Below, in pieces: positions 32,343 to 63,070 of a DNA stretch of 64,000 bases. How positions within the stretch are numbered: the stretch's first letter is position 1; every line of letters starts with the position of its first letter. The notes beneath the pieces are model-generated. The model saw only the letters and a program-made list of their open reading frames with translations, was not told the origin of the DNA and ran no database searches. This DNA is from Chaetoderma sp. LZ-2023a (taxonomy: Eukaryota > Mollusca > Caudofoveata > Chaetodermatida > Chaetodermatidae). Where the stretch lies: assembly GCA_034401795.1 (NCBI GenBank), contig CM067360.1, positions 56,837,768 through 56,901,767 of the forward strand, written 5' to 3'. A program made the translations under genes and the position numbers.

Positions 32343-33309
32343 CTATAAGCGTGCTATGGAACCCATATTTGCTCACTCGACTGGTCTTGCTGACCTCGGA
32401 GATGTGTACACAGTTGATGCTGCCAAGGTAGAATAGAGTGATGGCAAGTCATTCGCCCTACAGTACGAAGCAAGCTCAAAGGCATTCTCCCTCCACCCCA
32501 TTGGTGGTGATGGGGTGGAGATGCTCACAGACCTCAAGGATGTGTGGAAAGGGTGTCTGGGCCGCAACATAGATGGCCACAAAATCGTATTTCGGTACGA
32601 TTTCCCGAAGAGGAAGTACATCCTCGAGCCGTTGATTGAGGTCTCGGATACAGAGGTGGCAGACATCAACACCCTAAATGACGACCTCAGCTTTCATCTG
32701 GTCAAACCCTTTTCGAGCGGTGCCCCACCGATGATCCATGAGGGCCTGCTATTGACCCTGGTAAACCTGCAGTTCATGTTTAAGAAGAATGAAGTGTGGT
32801 ACCGTGCTGGCCCTGGGGGTAACTGGCAAACATGGTTGCCACTATATAGACCTCCCGCAGTCATTGACATAGAGGTTACTCCCCTCTCCACTGTTGTGAA
32901 AAGGGATGGGAAAGTTCGAAAGCTCTACAATCGGGGATCATCCTTCCTCACCTACATAGGTGAACGTGTCTCGCTGACGAGGGTGGCTCACCGGATCGTG
33001 GTTACAGATGGAAAGCTCCTGCTGCGTCGTCCATTCGATGGCCCAGAAGAAGCTGTTAACCTCCAGGAGGGCATCCTACGGGTATATGGTGTGTCACATG
33101 TCACACTGCTTCAGCGGGTGGGACTCACTAGCCCGCAAACGACTCATATAGTCCTAGAGCTACGTTTCTTAGCTGGCAGCAAAGTGAAGCAGCTAGCCCC
33201 TGCCCCTGAGGGGATGAAGATCACTAGCGAACCGGATGGGGCAGGGCTCGATCTGGCACATATATTTCTCGAGGCGTTCACTCTGTTCAGTTTAACTCTT
33301 CATGTATAG
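32323..33309 (+). pseudogene. Polinton conserved-type hypothetical protein, 328 codons, one nonsense codon
   Basis: The frame runs from ATG at 32323 to TAG at 33309, with one in-frame TAG at 32434-32436. It is soluble, beta-rich and lacks membrane segments: DLKDVWKGCLGRNIDGHKIV near residue 68, then PAVIDIEVTPLSTVVKRDGK and LYNRGSSFLTYIGERV. Size and abundance of beta strands suggest a structural (virion) protein, but I recognise no catalytic motif. Apart from the single stop it is well preserved. It is the last gene before the right terminal repeat, and its ATG is about 7 bases from the divergent gene at 32316. Confidence 0.6.
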
Positions 33310-33438
33310 TCAAGATGCCTTCTTGTATTTAAGGCTCGGCGTAGATGACAAAAAGTTATCTACCAGAACGCGCCACAATAAATAATTGGGGCAAAAGTTA
33401 TCTACCGGAACGTGCCGCAGACGTAGATAATGCGGTGC

Positions 33439-33746
33439 GACGTAGATAGGGGCCACGGATCGCCGAGCGGCTGCCCCAGGGCTTGAGATAGCTGTGGGGG
33501 CCATGGATCGCCGATCCGCGCCCAGTAGGGGCCTGCCTTGCGTAGAGAGTGCCGCGACATAGATTTGTTCGAAAACATTTCTACCAGGACGGGCCATGAC
33601 TTTTGCCCCATATCTACCCCATATCTATTTTGAGGTGGTATCATTTTGACTCAGACATAGATTAATAATCGGTGCTTGTCGGTCTCCGCGGCGGCGATTG
33701 TCGGTCTACGGCGGCATCATTTTTGAGGTGGTATCATTTTGACTCC
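33439..33746 (-). repeat. Polinton right terminal inverted repeat
   Basis: Inverted copy of 17925-18292. The end motif is present twice, ending at 33746 and again at about 33652. Confidence 0.85.
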
Positions 33747-34944
33747 GGATATACTACTCATGGTTACTAGCTTAAAGTTCTCATATCCCCTTAAATATAA
33801 ACACTTTTGCATGAGATATGTGATGTCTGGTGATTTCTGTTCAATTTAATCTGACTGCAATGTTACCCAGCATGCAATGCTTCCCAGTATGTAATGCCAT
33901 GCCTCCATAATCGTTGTAACCATTGGACGCCATATTCGTTTAGTCTATTATCTGCACAAGCCAGGATTTCTCAAACAAAGCCAACCCGCTTGCACGTGCA
34001 AATAGTCATTTGTCCGCCAGCTCTGGAAGCGTTAGCATACACGTAGGACGTATGCATGGCAGTACATTCGACAGTCTGTATTTCGACCCTGTTCAGAGAA
34101 AGGGTGTCAATTTCCAGGGGAAAATACGAGAAAGCTTTTATATACTTTGAAAGTAATTTGCGTGAAAATTGTTGCTATCAATAACAGCACCAGCATTCAG
34201 TCAAATTATTGTCAAAATAGTTAGTAGATAATACGATTACTACCTGCTACCGATTTGATACTAATTTGAATGAACATTGTTGCTGCAAGAGGTTTCAGTC
34301 TGTATGTTCTAAAATAATCATCATTATTTCACTCAACACTCGCTACGTATTTGCAATGCATTTTACTGTAAGTTGTTGCTGAATAAGGCACCAACAACGT
34401 TATCAAATTGTTGTCCATAGAATCATATGACGTTCAATATTGCTATCTAAGTAGAGTGAGTATATGCCCAAAATTCGCTTTGCCTATGTAAAGGAAATAT
34501 TTAGTCCAGCGAGGGTATGTACGTTTCTGCTCGATCAATACATTTCAATCAAATGCACAACCCGGCAACAAACTTACACGCTGTTTGCTAATCATTCAGT
34601 CTTCGCGAGAAAGCATAATGTAGGGCATATGCCTATGCTCAATCTACCTATGCTCGGCCTCAACGTGGCGCAGGGGTGTAACCCACTGGGTGTCAACCCA
34701 GACATTTGGAGGGGCTAACCAGAGCATTATGCACAACGCTAATGAAATAACACTTGGAGATCGAATCAACCGAAATGGTGCTGGCCCTGTGAGAATCTGC
34801 TAGGCAGGTGCGGCGCCGGGCTCCACACCTCAAAGGAGCCCACCCTCAGCTACTGGAGGTCCCATCAACTCGTCTTGTGGAGCCAGGGGACGAGGATGGA
34901 GAGCTACTGGCCAACCGAAAGAGAAGACCAAACCCAAAGAGAAC

Positions 34945-35470
34945 CCCAGTATCAACATCATGCACTGGAACGCAGAAGCGGTTACCAACAATAAATCAGA
35001 GCTCGAACAGTTCCTGTACGAAAACAACATTGATATCTGCTGCATCCAAGAGACACACCTGCAAGAAAGAAAACCATTTAAGATCAGAGGTTACCAGATT
35101 TTCCGGTGTGATCGAAGAGGAAGAATGAAAGGCGGGGTGATCACCTTGGTCCAAAACAGCGTGAACGCCAGCCAGATCAAAACCTTTATGGAAGAGGCAG
35201 AATATATCAAGATCAAGGTAACAACCAGCAACTCTGTGATTGACATTGTCAATTATTACTGCCCTAATGACAAGAATCTCTCACTTGACACAATCCAGGT
35301 CCCGGACTGCCACTTCCTCATTGCGGGAGACTTTAATAGCCAGTCCCAGAGCTGGGGATACAGAACACTTGATAAACGAGGAGAAGACAATGAAGCATGG
35401 CAAGATGAAAAGCACCTTTTACTTGTCAACGATCCCACAGATCAGCCTACCTTCTACTCGTGCCAGTAGC
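34945..35470 (+). pseudogene. LINE AP-endonuclease domain
   Basis: MHWNAEAVTNNKSELEQFL, ICCIQETHLQERKPF (catalytic Glu), VNYYCPND and LIAGDFNSQSQSWG are APE blocks of I/Jockey-type elements. The final SDHRP-type block is displaced into another frame near 35560. Confidence 0.75.
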
Positions 35471-35688
35471 ACTCGACAACAAGGCCGGACTTGGCATTTT
35501 GTACTGAAGACATTCACAGAAACCTCAGTAGAGTGGTCGGATCGCAGTTAGGATGAAGCGACCACCGCCCAGTCCTCCTCTCTCTTTCTGGAAGTATTTC
35601 GACAAGTTCACCTCAACATCCAAGGTGGAACTACAAAAAGGCAAATTGGAGTCTGGTCGGCATTCGTTCCAATGAGCTTACCCAAAAT

Positions 35689-37504
35689 ATGGCAGTAGAA
35701 GGGAGAAACATTAACAATGCGATTAAGGAATTTAATTCAAGTATCCTCAAGGCTGCCAACGAAGCGATTCCTCGAGGGTTCAGGAAAAACTACCGCCCCT
35801 ACTGGACAACAGAACTGCAAGCAGCACATGATAAACTAGACAAGGCCAGAGAAGATGCAGAGGGTAATCCCTGCCATGAAAACCACTTCACACTACAACA
35901 AACTAAAGCCAGATATCTAAAGACCAAGCTGGAGGCCAAAAGAAGAAGCTGGAGGGAAAAGACGGCAGGGTTTAATTTAGAGAGAGACACCACAAAGATA
36001 TGGAGACTGACTGAAGCACTGAATAACGAGGGTGTCGGGGGAGAGAAGATTACTCTTGAAGAAGATGGGCAAACACTGTCAGGCAAGATGGCTGCAGATG
36101 CCTTTGCGAAGGCATATGCAAAGGAAAGCAACATTTCTATACCACGAATGCGTCAAAAAGAGGTTAGAAAAGAGCAAAAGGAAAGAACAGACACAAACAC
36201 TCACGATGCAATGAAAGTTGACATTAGTTTAGCAGAACTGAAGAAGTCTATCCGCCAATTGAAGAAGAAGAAATCTCCCCGGCCAGATGGCATTATGAAT
36301 GAAATGATCCAACACCTTGGTAATGCATCTCTCCGCAAGTTGCTAGACATCGTTAATCTCAGTTGGACCAATGAAGAGGTTCCTCAGTGCTGGAAGGAAG
36401 CCAGAATGACTCCTATTCTGAAAAAGGGAAGAACAAGACGAAAGTGCTGAGCTACCGTCCTATCAGTCTTATTAGCTGCATATGCAAGACCATGGAGCGC
36501 ATCGTCAACCAGCGGTTGCAGTGGTACCTGGAGTCGGAGAACATTATAGTTTCAGAGCAGGCTGGCTTCAGAAGATACAGGAGCACAGAAGATCAAACAA
36601 CACATCTTGCACAGGTCATAGAGGACACTTTCAAGCCAAGAAGGTGATGCTAGCTGCCTTTATCGATCTGCAGAAGGCATTTGACAAGGTGTGGAAGGAT
36701 GGCCTCCTCGTGAAGCTCCGGCGAACAGGCATCGGTGGCAACATGTCCCGATGGACCAAGTCATACCTACACAATCGCAGAGCTAGGGTGCTGGTGGATG
36801 GACAATCTGGACAGAATGTATTGCTGAGACAAGGGGTACCACAAGGCGGAGTATTATCACCAACTCTGTTCAAACTCTTCATTAATGACATTGTAGCAGA
36901 GCTGCTCAATGGGATCCAAGCAGCCCTCTATGCAGATGAACTCGTACTCTGGTGCACCGAGGAGTACACAACGACTGCCACGTACAGAATGCAGCTGCCC
37001 TTGGACAGAATTACAGCTTGGGCCAATCGCTGGTGTATTACCATCAACAAAGAAAAATCATCAGCCATGTTATTCTCACTGTCCACCAAAACCAAGGTTG
37101 GCAATCTGACACTGGGCGGTACTCCACTCGAGTACGAGGACAAGCAGACATACCTGGGAGTCACCTATGACAGAAGATTAACATGGAAGGGGCACATCCA
37201 GAACGCAGAGGCAAAGGCCAGCAGAAAGCTAAACATCATGAGGAAGCTGGCAGGAACAAGGTGGGGTGCCAATGAAAGGATCCTTAAGACCATCTACCTA
37301 GGTGCCGTACGACCACACCTTGAGTATGGATCCAGCTCATGGATGACAGCAGATAAATCTCATCAACAGAACCTCGACATAGTACAAAACCAGGCACTGC
37401 GCATCATCACTGGTGGAATGAGATCAAAACCAATAGAAAAAATAGAGCAGACAGCAGGCATCCCCCCCCCCCACTTAGTAAAGGAAGAGAATGCAAAGCA
37501 CTGA
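35689..37504 (+). pseudogene. LINE reverse transcriptase, frameshifted
   Basis: KKKSPRPDGIMNEMIQHLG at about 36260-36320 introduces the RT. SYRPISLISCICKTMERIV follows in a second frame at 36450. FIDLQKAFDKVWKDGLL (motif A), RQGVPQGGVLSPTLF and LYADELVLWC (catalytic loop) lie in a third. The loop reads YADE instead of YADD, so a catalytic Asp is lost. Two frameshifts (near 36440 and 36645) break it. Confidence 0.75.
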
Positions 37505-37854
37505 TCCAAGCTGCAAAGTTCAAATCGTTCAACAACCACCCGATGAAGATCAGAGCTGCAATGTTCAAATCATTCAACAACCACCCGATGAAGATCAGGC
37601 AAGCACAGCTGTCATTAGGAAGACTTAAAAGATCAAGTTTTGTGAGAGACAAAAGCACTTCAAAGGAAACACCAGGAAATGTTGCCTGCACAAATAGAAG
37701 ACCCAAACCACACCCTTGATCCTCCACCCTGGGAAAACAAACTAGAGAGCATAGCTATTCGCACCACAGTACCTAATCTCACAACCAAAGATGAACACAG
37801 TGATGTGAGCAAGAAGGCCCTGACCCTAGCCATGCTGGAAGAAATGTACCCTCA

Positions 37855-38620
37855 GGAGACATGGATAAGGATCTACACAGATGGATCAGCCAAAGATGCA
37901 ATTAGGAGCGGAGGTGCCGGACTGCACATATAGTATCCAAACGGACAACATGAGTCAGCTGCAATACCGACAGGCAAACACTGTACAAACTACAGAGCTG
38001 AAGTCGAAGCACTGGTCCATGCAGCTAATACCATCAGCAGAACAGCAGACCCTATTGCACAGATTGTCTTTTTATCTGATGCCCGCTCCGTCCTTGAGGC
38101 TATCACCAAAGGTAAGCTGCCACAACTTGAAGAAGCACCACAAACCATCAAATGCTTTCGGATAGCATTGCAGTGGATCCCCTCACACTGTGGGGTCCAA
38201 GGAAATGAGGACGCAGACAAGATGGCAAAGATGGGTGCAGAGGAGAATCAGACAGAAAATATGGTTACACATACAGAGATGAAGACTATCATCAAGTCAC
38301 TCTATAGAACACTTCAATCAGAAGATGCCTACCATCATCTCTCGAGGCCAGAGCAAGTGACCATTTTTCGTCTCAGAACTGGACATAACAGACTAAACCA
38401 ACACATGTACAGGCGGTTCCACCTTACGACATCGCCTGCTTGTCCTTGGAGAGAAGCAGAACAGACCACAGAGCACATACTTCAATGTTGCAGTACGTAT
38501 CAGCTGCTGAGAGAAGAGATCTGGCATTTGTCAACCTCTTTTCTTGAAAAGCTGTATGAGCTTGTGGAAGAACTGCAGAAAACCACAGATTTCATCTTGA
38601 GAACGGCTCTCCAAGTGTGA
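37855..38620 (+). pseudogene. LINE RNase H domain and C-terminus
   Basis: WIRIYTDGSAKDAI holds the first catalytic Asp. ALQWIPSHCGVQGNEDADKM holds the His and final Asp block typical of RNase H in I-type LINEs. The middle (TNYRAEVEAL-type residues) is in another frame near 37990. A Cys/His-containing tail (CPWREAEQTTEHILQCC) follows. Confidence 0.75.
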
Positions 38621-39559
38621 TACCAGCGATCGAAAAGAAGAAGAAGAAGAAGAAGATCTACCTATATATTGACTGCATGTGCACGGATAACAATTCTACT
38701 ATGTCGTTGGTGCCTTAGTAATCAGCAACTTAGTCAAATTCCTCTTCAAATCAGTAGCGAGTGTAGACTGAAAATTATAATGGTTATTTTAGACTGATAG
38801 TTGTTGCAGCAACAATGTTCATTCAAATTAGTATAAGATATGTTGCAGGAAGTCATCGCATTACCTACTAATTATGTTGACAAAAATTTAACTGAATAGT
38901 GTTGCTGTCATTCATAGCAACAACTATCACGCAAATTATTGTTAAAGTATATAAAAGCTTTCTCCTATATTATCCTGGAAATTGACACACTTTCTCTGAA
39001 CAGTATTGAAATACAGACTGCCGAATGTACTGCTGTGAATACGAAATACGTGCGTGCTTACGCTTCCAGAGCTGAAGGACAAATGACTATTTGCACGTGC
39101 AAGCAGGTTGGTTTTGTTTGAGAAATCTTGGCCTGCGCAGACAATAGACTAAACGAATATGGCGTCCAATACTTACAACGATTATGGAGGCATGGCATTG
39201 CATGCTGGGTAGCATTGCACGCTGGGTACCATTGCACTCTGGGTAAATTGATCAGAAACCAACGGCATCTCATATCTCGTGTAAATGTGTCTATATTTAA
39301 GGGGATATGAGAACTTTAATCATAGTAAATACAGGGTGGACGATTAAAATAGATCAGAAATGTAACATATATATCTATGTAAAAATCAAAGGCAAGTTAT
39401 TGTATATCAATCTTATGGCGGAAACATGCCAACACTTATCCTATCAATAGCACTACTATTGCCGTATTGTAGAGCAATTAGTGAGCTAGCAAGATCTTAC
39501 TTATTAGCATTTAAAGAATTTTAAATATGATTATAATTGAAGTGTAATTTCTCGTCCTT

Positions 39560-39800
39560 CTTCTTTCTTCTTTTCGTTCGCTGATCATACCGCCAGTCCT
39601 GTAAGTGACTATCGACATGATCATAAGCGTTAAGTGCGTGGATCCATGGTTTATTAAAGTGCGCCGTGCGGCCTGGAACCACCGTCTTCAGCACTCGAGG
39701 TTTCTGTCAGGGTTACCTCACCCTTACCTCCTTTAGTCGCCTCTTACGACACGCAGAGGATACGGAAGGTGTATTCTAAGCCCCACCTACAGGGCAGTGG
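39560..39800 (-). mobile_element. SINE, 241 bp, with 10-bp target duplication
   Basis: TCTCGTCCTT occurs at 39550-39559 and 39801-39810. On the minus strand the insert reads from CCACTGCCCTGTAGGTGGGG, through a GTCGTAAGAGGCGACTAA block, to a tail ending GAACGAAAAGAAGAAAG. The GTCGTAAGAGGCGACTAA block resembles a conserved domain I recall from several invertebrate SINE families. No clear A/B box was seen, so it may be 5'-truncated. The 3' tail matches 1741-1778 and resembles the end of the I-like LINE at 38620-38655. Confidence 0.8.
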
Positions 39801-40001
39801 TCTCGTCCTTATAGAGGTGAATATGGAAATCAAAGTGCTTAAACAAAGAATATAAATGGGGAGCATGATCAGGAACGCTGGTTAATTATTGCGCAGTCAG
39901 GAGGAGCCCACTTCTGGCGTTAAACACCGCAACTCCCGCATATTTTACTTAGGCATAGCGTACACTTACATAGTCAAGCCATGGATGCCTTCGCCTCTCT
40001 G

Positions 40002-40035
40002 TATATAAGTTGAATAGCAAAGTACGACACGGCAC
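40002..40035 (+). promoter_or_regulatory. Possible TATA promoter of the SLC22-type gene
   Basis: TATATAAG at 40002-40009 lies about 80 bases before the start codon, a normal distance for a short 5' UTR. Confidence 0.4.
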
Positions 40036-40089
40036 TAATCACATGAGGTTACGCATTGAGTTTGCTGTGTCACGTTTCCTGTGTCTGCG

Positions 40090-59341
<19,252 letters not shown>

Positions 59342-59766
59342 GTAAGTCGAGTCCACCAAGATAGCACAATTTGCACGCTTAGCCGTAAGTGTTGAGGTTA
59401 GAAGGATGATCCATCTGTTGGCTTTGTGCTAAGTGCTGAGACTAGAAGGATACCACATCTATGCTATTTGCCACATAGGCTGGCTTTGTGGTAAGTGGTA
59501 AGTCTAACATGTTAGAGCCAAGCAACATTGTGGTTTGTGATGAGGTTAGAAAGATTTCTCATGTGTTTGCTATGTGGTAATTGAGAAGGCTAGGAGGACA
59601 GCCTATCTTGTCTTTGCGCCCATGGGTGGCCCATATGTTCGCTTTGTCGTACATGCTGAAGTTAGACGAACGGGCCATCTATAGGCTTAGTGGTACGCGA
59701 TGAAGCTAAAAGGATTGGCCATCTATTCGCCGTGTGCTAAGTGGTGATGCTAGAAGGATGGTCTAT
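59342..59766. repeat. Degenerate proximal part of the intron 9 minisatellite
   Basis: Diverged units contain TTTGTGGTAAGT, GGTTAGAAGGATG and CCATCTATT words, grading from the exon 9 end towards the regular 44-bp unit. Confidence 0.7.
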
Positions 59767-59769
59767 CTA

Positions 59770-62700
59770 TAGTCCAGGAGCTAAAGCTAGGTCAGAATCG
59801 TGACGTAGCACACCCAGTATTCGGAAGGTCTGACACTTGCTGTGGCTTGGGGGACATGTCCCACACATTTTAATCCCTGTTGTACAAACAAATTGTGGTA
59901 GCACTAATTAGTTATCCTGATTTCTTTGCATAGGGTGTCTAGGCTTTGGCTGTATCCACAGTGCACAACGATATAAGCATGATCGTGTCATAACTCAAAG
60001 TAATATCGTATTAGATTCATCATATATGATATTTAGACGGATATCGACCTAACATATATCCAACATACATTTTTCATGCATATACCAAAGGCGAGGTTCT
60101 GGAAGCGCTGCTGCGATTACAATGGCAGTCTTTTTCCAAATGGGTTCAACAAAATGGACAACATGAAGACCACATTACTCCAACAGATTTGGAGAGTCTG
60201 GATGAGAAAATTAAGATGTGCCGAAGCAGCATTGGCGACTTAGACGCACTGCAAGAAAATTTCAAAGAGGTGTGTATGTACGTGAATAAATTGCAACAGC
60301 TGTTCAAATCCTTTGAAGTTGAGTCAAGCTCGAAATCACACCTGTTCGCATTTTGGAACTCATATATTCATATGGTAGAGCTGCTGCTTGGATTCATAAG
60401 AGCTGAGAGAACTGGAGATTGGCAGGCACACCTATCTGCTACTGCTGCTATGGCGCCATATTTCTACAGCATGGACAGAACCAATTATGCAAGATGGCTG
60501 CCAATCAAGTGTGGACAGATATGGCCTTAGAGTAATCGATTAATTTGGATTCCAAAAAGCGAGGTGGTATTATTGGAATAACACAAAAGCCAGGAGCTCT
60601 GGAGAGGTGGTTTTTAACTAGCCACGAGAGGGCAGCCATAACAACGGTCACAAAGCAAATGTGTGGGTTACAAGATAGTCACATGTTTGGAGTACATAAG
60701 CAAATGGGGAATAATCGAATGAACAGGGATGAAACCGATGTGCAGAAGATACTTTCGATGTTCTCATCAGATATAATGACCAATCCCTTTAATATTGCGG
60801 AAAACGACGACAGCGAGTGTCTTCCGCTTGTAAACATTGCAACTGGCGTGGTATTGCCTAGTGAAATCGCCAAGAGACTTGTTTCCGCCTGTGACATTGG
60901 TAAGGAGATTATGGACAATTTTGTTCAGGAGCGGCTGGACACTAACACGAGAAGCTTTTGGGACACGTTGCCACACTTAAAACTTAAAACATTTGCCAGC
61001 CTAGCACAGAAGAAAAAACTCAAAACAAATGTTGAAAAAATTCACAATGTGAGATCTGACCGCGAACTATTTGGTCGATTAATTATTGCCGCAAGGTCCA
61101 GAGATGTTGATTTAAAACTAGTGATGACGTATGAACTGTCTGCTGTTCCACTATCATTGTCACATACGGATGGGACTCTAAGAAAGAATGTGAGAAGTGT
61201 TTTGTTAAGTGAATTAGAAAAGGAAGTAAATGTTGATGGACGGCTTCCACCTGTTGACAAGACAGGCGCAACAGCTTATGTAGTAGATGGCATGGCAATT
61301 GTGCAAATGGTTAAAACTGGAGGTACGTCTACATTTGGAGAATTGGCTGATAAATACTGGCACATCTTTACAGTTCCACTGAATCAAGAAGACTGCAACA
61401 GAGTAGATATAGTTTTTGACAGATATGATAGACTGGAATCTCTCAAAGCGGAAGAGCGGCTAATACGTGGGTCATCAACAGCATTGGAAGTAAAGATTGC
61501 TGGAGAAAATACTCCCGTTCCAAAGCAATGGGCCAAGTACATCGGCAATCCAAGCAACACAAGTAACCTGGTTGCATTTCTCAGCAAGCGGTAGCGTGAT
61601 ACTGGTCCAAATATGCTATCTGCCGACAATTGCGTCATTCTTGCTGGTGGCTTTAACGATGGAATGGATGTTGTTGTCATTTCAGCGAACAATTCGTCGT
61701 ATTTGGAAGAACTTCGATCAGATCACGAGGAAGCAGATACGCGTATGATGTTGCACGCGCTGCACGCTTCAAAAGACCACATGCGTGTTGTTATACAGTC
61801 TCCTGATACAGACGTGGCAGTACTTAGTATATATACGTATCGTTCGCTTCACTGTTCTGAACTATGGTTCCGTACGGGCACAAAGGACAAATTGCGATAC
61901 ATACCAATACATACAGTTGCTCAAGTACTGGGCCCAGCTATCTGTCTGTCTTTGCCTGAGTTTCATTCTCTTACAGGTTGTGATAGCACTAGTGCATTAT
62001 TTGGAGTCGCTAAGAGAAAATCATTCAATCTCTTAAAGTCATCTGAATGTCATCAGCTTAGCTTAGCCCAACTCGGCGAACATGTTGACTTATCACCGAA
62101 TACTGCAATTCTATGTGAGAAATTTGTCTGTGAGTTGTATACCACCAGGGATGTGGGAAAGACAGCTGATGAAACCCGTTATTGGCTCTTTTGTCAAAAG
62201 AGACAAAGAAATGAAAATCTTCCACCTACATCGAATAGTCTAAAGCATCACACCGAAAGGGCCAATTTTCAAGCTCTTGTTTGGAGACGTTCATTGCAAG
62301 CTGTTCAGAATCTTCCATCTCCAAATGGACATGGCTGGAGTATAGTGGATGGTCTACTCAAGCCTGTTCTAATGTCAAAGGATCCTGCTCCATTTGGATT
62401 AATTGAACTCACATCATGTAGATGTCAAACGTCTGCCTGCAAAAGAACAGATCTCTGTCAATGCAAGGCTAACAATCTACTCTGCACTGAAGCATGCCTT
62501 TGTATGGGAGGTGAAATGTGTGACAATGTTCAGCATACAATTGTCGAAGATGACTCTGACATGGATGAGTAACATTCTCTCATTTGCTCACGTGATAAAT
62601 ATGTCCTGCCAGCTTGTGTAGACATGCACTGCATGTCAGTTAAAAGTTTAATTATGAAAAATGTAGAAAACATGGGCATTGTTGTAGCTAAGGTATTGCT

Positions 62701-63067
62701 AGTCACAAGAAGACCTAAGTGCCCCAATATGTACAAAGCAACAAACGGGTGTCTTAAACGAGGTTGATTATGTATAAATCTGCGATATACGATCACTCCT
62801 TTCCATTTTGGTTAAGATTGTATTGATATAACATGCACTTAAGTTTGTGAAAAATTTACCATTGTGAAAATTGTCTGAAAACTACATTCAACACCTATTG
62901 TAAATGGGCTTCTCACGGGTTAGTGATACCACAATTTTCTTGTACAACACGGCTCAGAATATACCCAAGACATCGGTCTAGCATAATATAGAGACAAACC
63001 TTCTGGATACTGGGTGTGCTACGGAACAATTCTTCTAGACCCCTTCTGAAAATTGGCTCCCGGACTA
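59770..63067 (+). mobile_element. 3.3-kb TIR transposon inside the minisatellite
   Basis: Left end TAGTCCAGGAGCTAA (59770) and right end TTGGCTCCCGGACTA (to 63067) are inverted copies. CTA is duplicated at 59767-59769 and 63068-63070. A second inverted block, GTAGCACACCCAGTAT, lies at 59805 and in reverse near 63007-63022, and a third (TTGTACAA-N-AAATTGTGGTA) is further in. It splits a tandem array of otherwise continuous phase. It carries one broken gene. The superfamily is uncertain: a 3-bp target duplication occurs in Academ and CACTA-like groups. Confidence 0.75.
60090..62572 (+). pseudogene. Transposon-borne PIN/XPG-like nuclease plus CXC-domain protein, broken
   Basis: Frame one (about 60085-60530) runs VLEALLRLQWQSFSKWVQQ through MDRTNYARWLPI. 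The gene then loses some residues and shifts frame. Frame two (about 60545-62572) runs from RGGIIGITQKPGALERWFLT, interrupted by one TAG at 61592-61594. Near the middle lie VDIVFDRYDR, then HEEADTRMMLHA, SPDTDVAVL and LTGCDSTSALFG. This set of spaced acidic residues recalls FEN1/XPG/PIN nucleases. The end (CRCQTSACKR, CQCKANNLLC, EACLC) is a tesmin/TSO1-like CXC cysteine domain for DNA or zinc binding. Similar proteins occur as multicopy unknowns in invertebrates, as I recall. Position inside TIRs makes a transposase or accessory role likely. Confidence 0.6.
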
Positions 63068-63070
63068 CTA

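Larger units (their letters stand above)
17925..33746. mobile_element. Polinton/Maverick self-synthesising DNA transposon, 15.8 kb, degenerate
   Basis: The two ends are inverted copies of each other (starting GGAGTCAAAATGATACCACC). The interior carries the Polinton core set: protein-primed family-B DNA polymerase (18624-22404), retroviral-type integrase (22401-23405), FtsK/HerA-type packaging ATPase (26766-27443), and major- and minor-capsid candidates (29648-30719, 24451-25525), plus small genes. Length and content fit the family. I found no adenain-like protease. The element is visibly more GC-rich than its flanks. Multiple frameshifts, stops and deletions show that it is inactive. A 6-bp target duplication, expected for the family, is not evident: the flanks read AGATCT and GGATAT if the ends are GGAGTC/GACTCC. 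Confidence 0.9.
34740..38655 (+). mobile_element. I-like LINE (endonuclease, RT, RNase H) with AAG-repeat tail
   Basis: The + strand reads an AP-endonuclease (34950-35470), RT (36230-37110) and RNase H (37855-38270) in order, ending in (AAG)n at 38637-38655. The presence of RNase H points to the I group. No ORF1 is seen, so it is probably 5'-truncated. The 5' boundary is approximate. It sits between the arms of the TTAA foldback element and ends exactly where the right arm begins. Confidence 0.75.
33772..39319. mobile_element. TTAA-flanked element with about 0.65-kb inverted arms, carrying a LINE
   Basis: TTAA at 33772-33775 is followed by AGTTCTCATATCCCCTTAAA. At the other end the exact inverse precedes TTAA at 39316-39319. 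The arms match in inverse orientation over about 33776-34450 and 38656-39315, including TTGCACGTGCAA words and CGCCATATTCGTTTAGTCTA. Removing the LINE between them leaves about 1.6 kb with no coding sequence, so this is a non-autonomous foldback transposon. A TTAA target is typical of piggyBac and Kolobok-type elements. Confidence 0.8.

Noticed and set aside
17919..33752. A 6-bp target-site duplication for the Polinton
   Set aside because: Flanks AGATCT and GGATAT agree at four of six positions only; other end choices are worse. Not claimed.
60189..60530. A free-standing 113-aa gene
   Set aside because: Its first codon is TTG and the frame continues upstream; it is the front part of the broken transposon gene.
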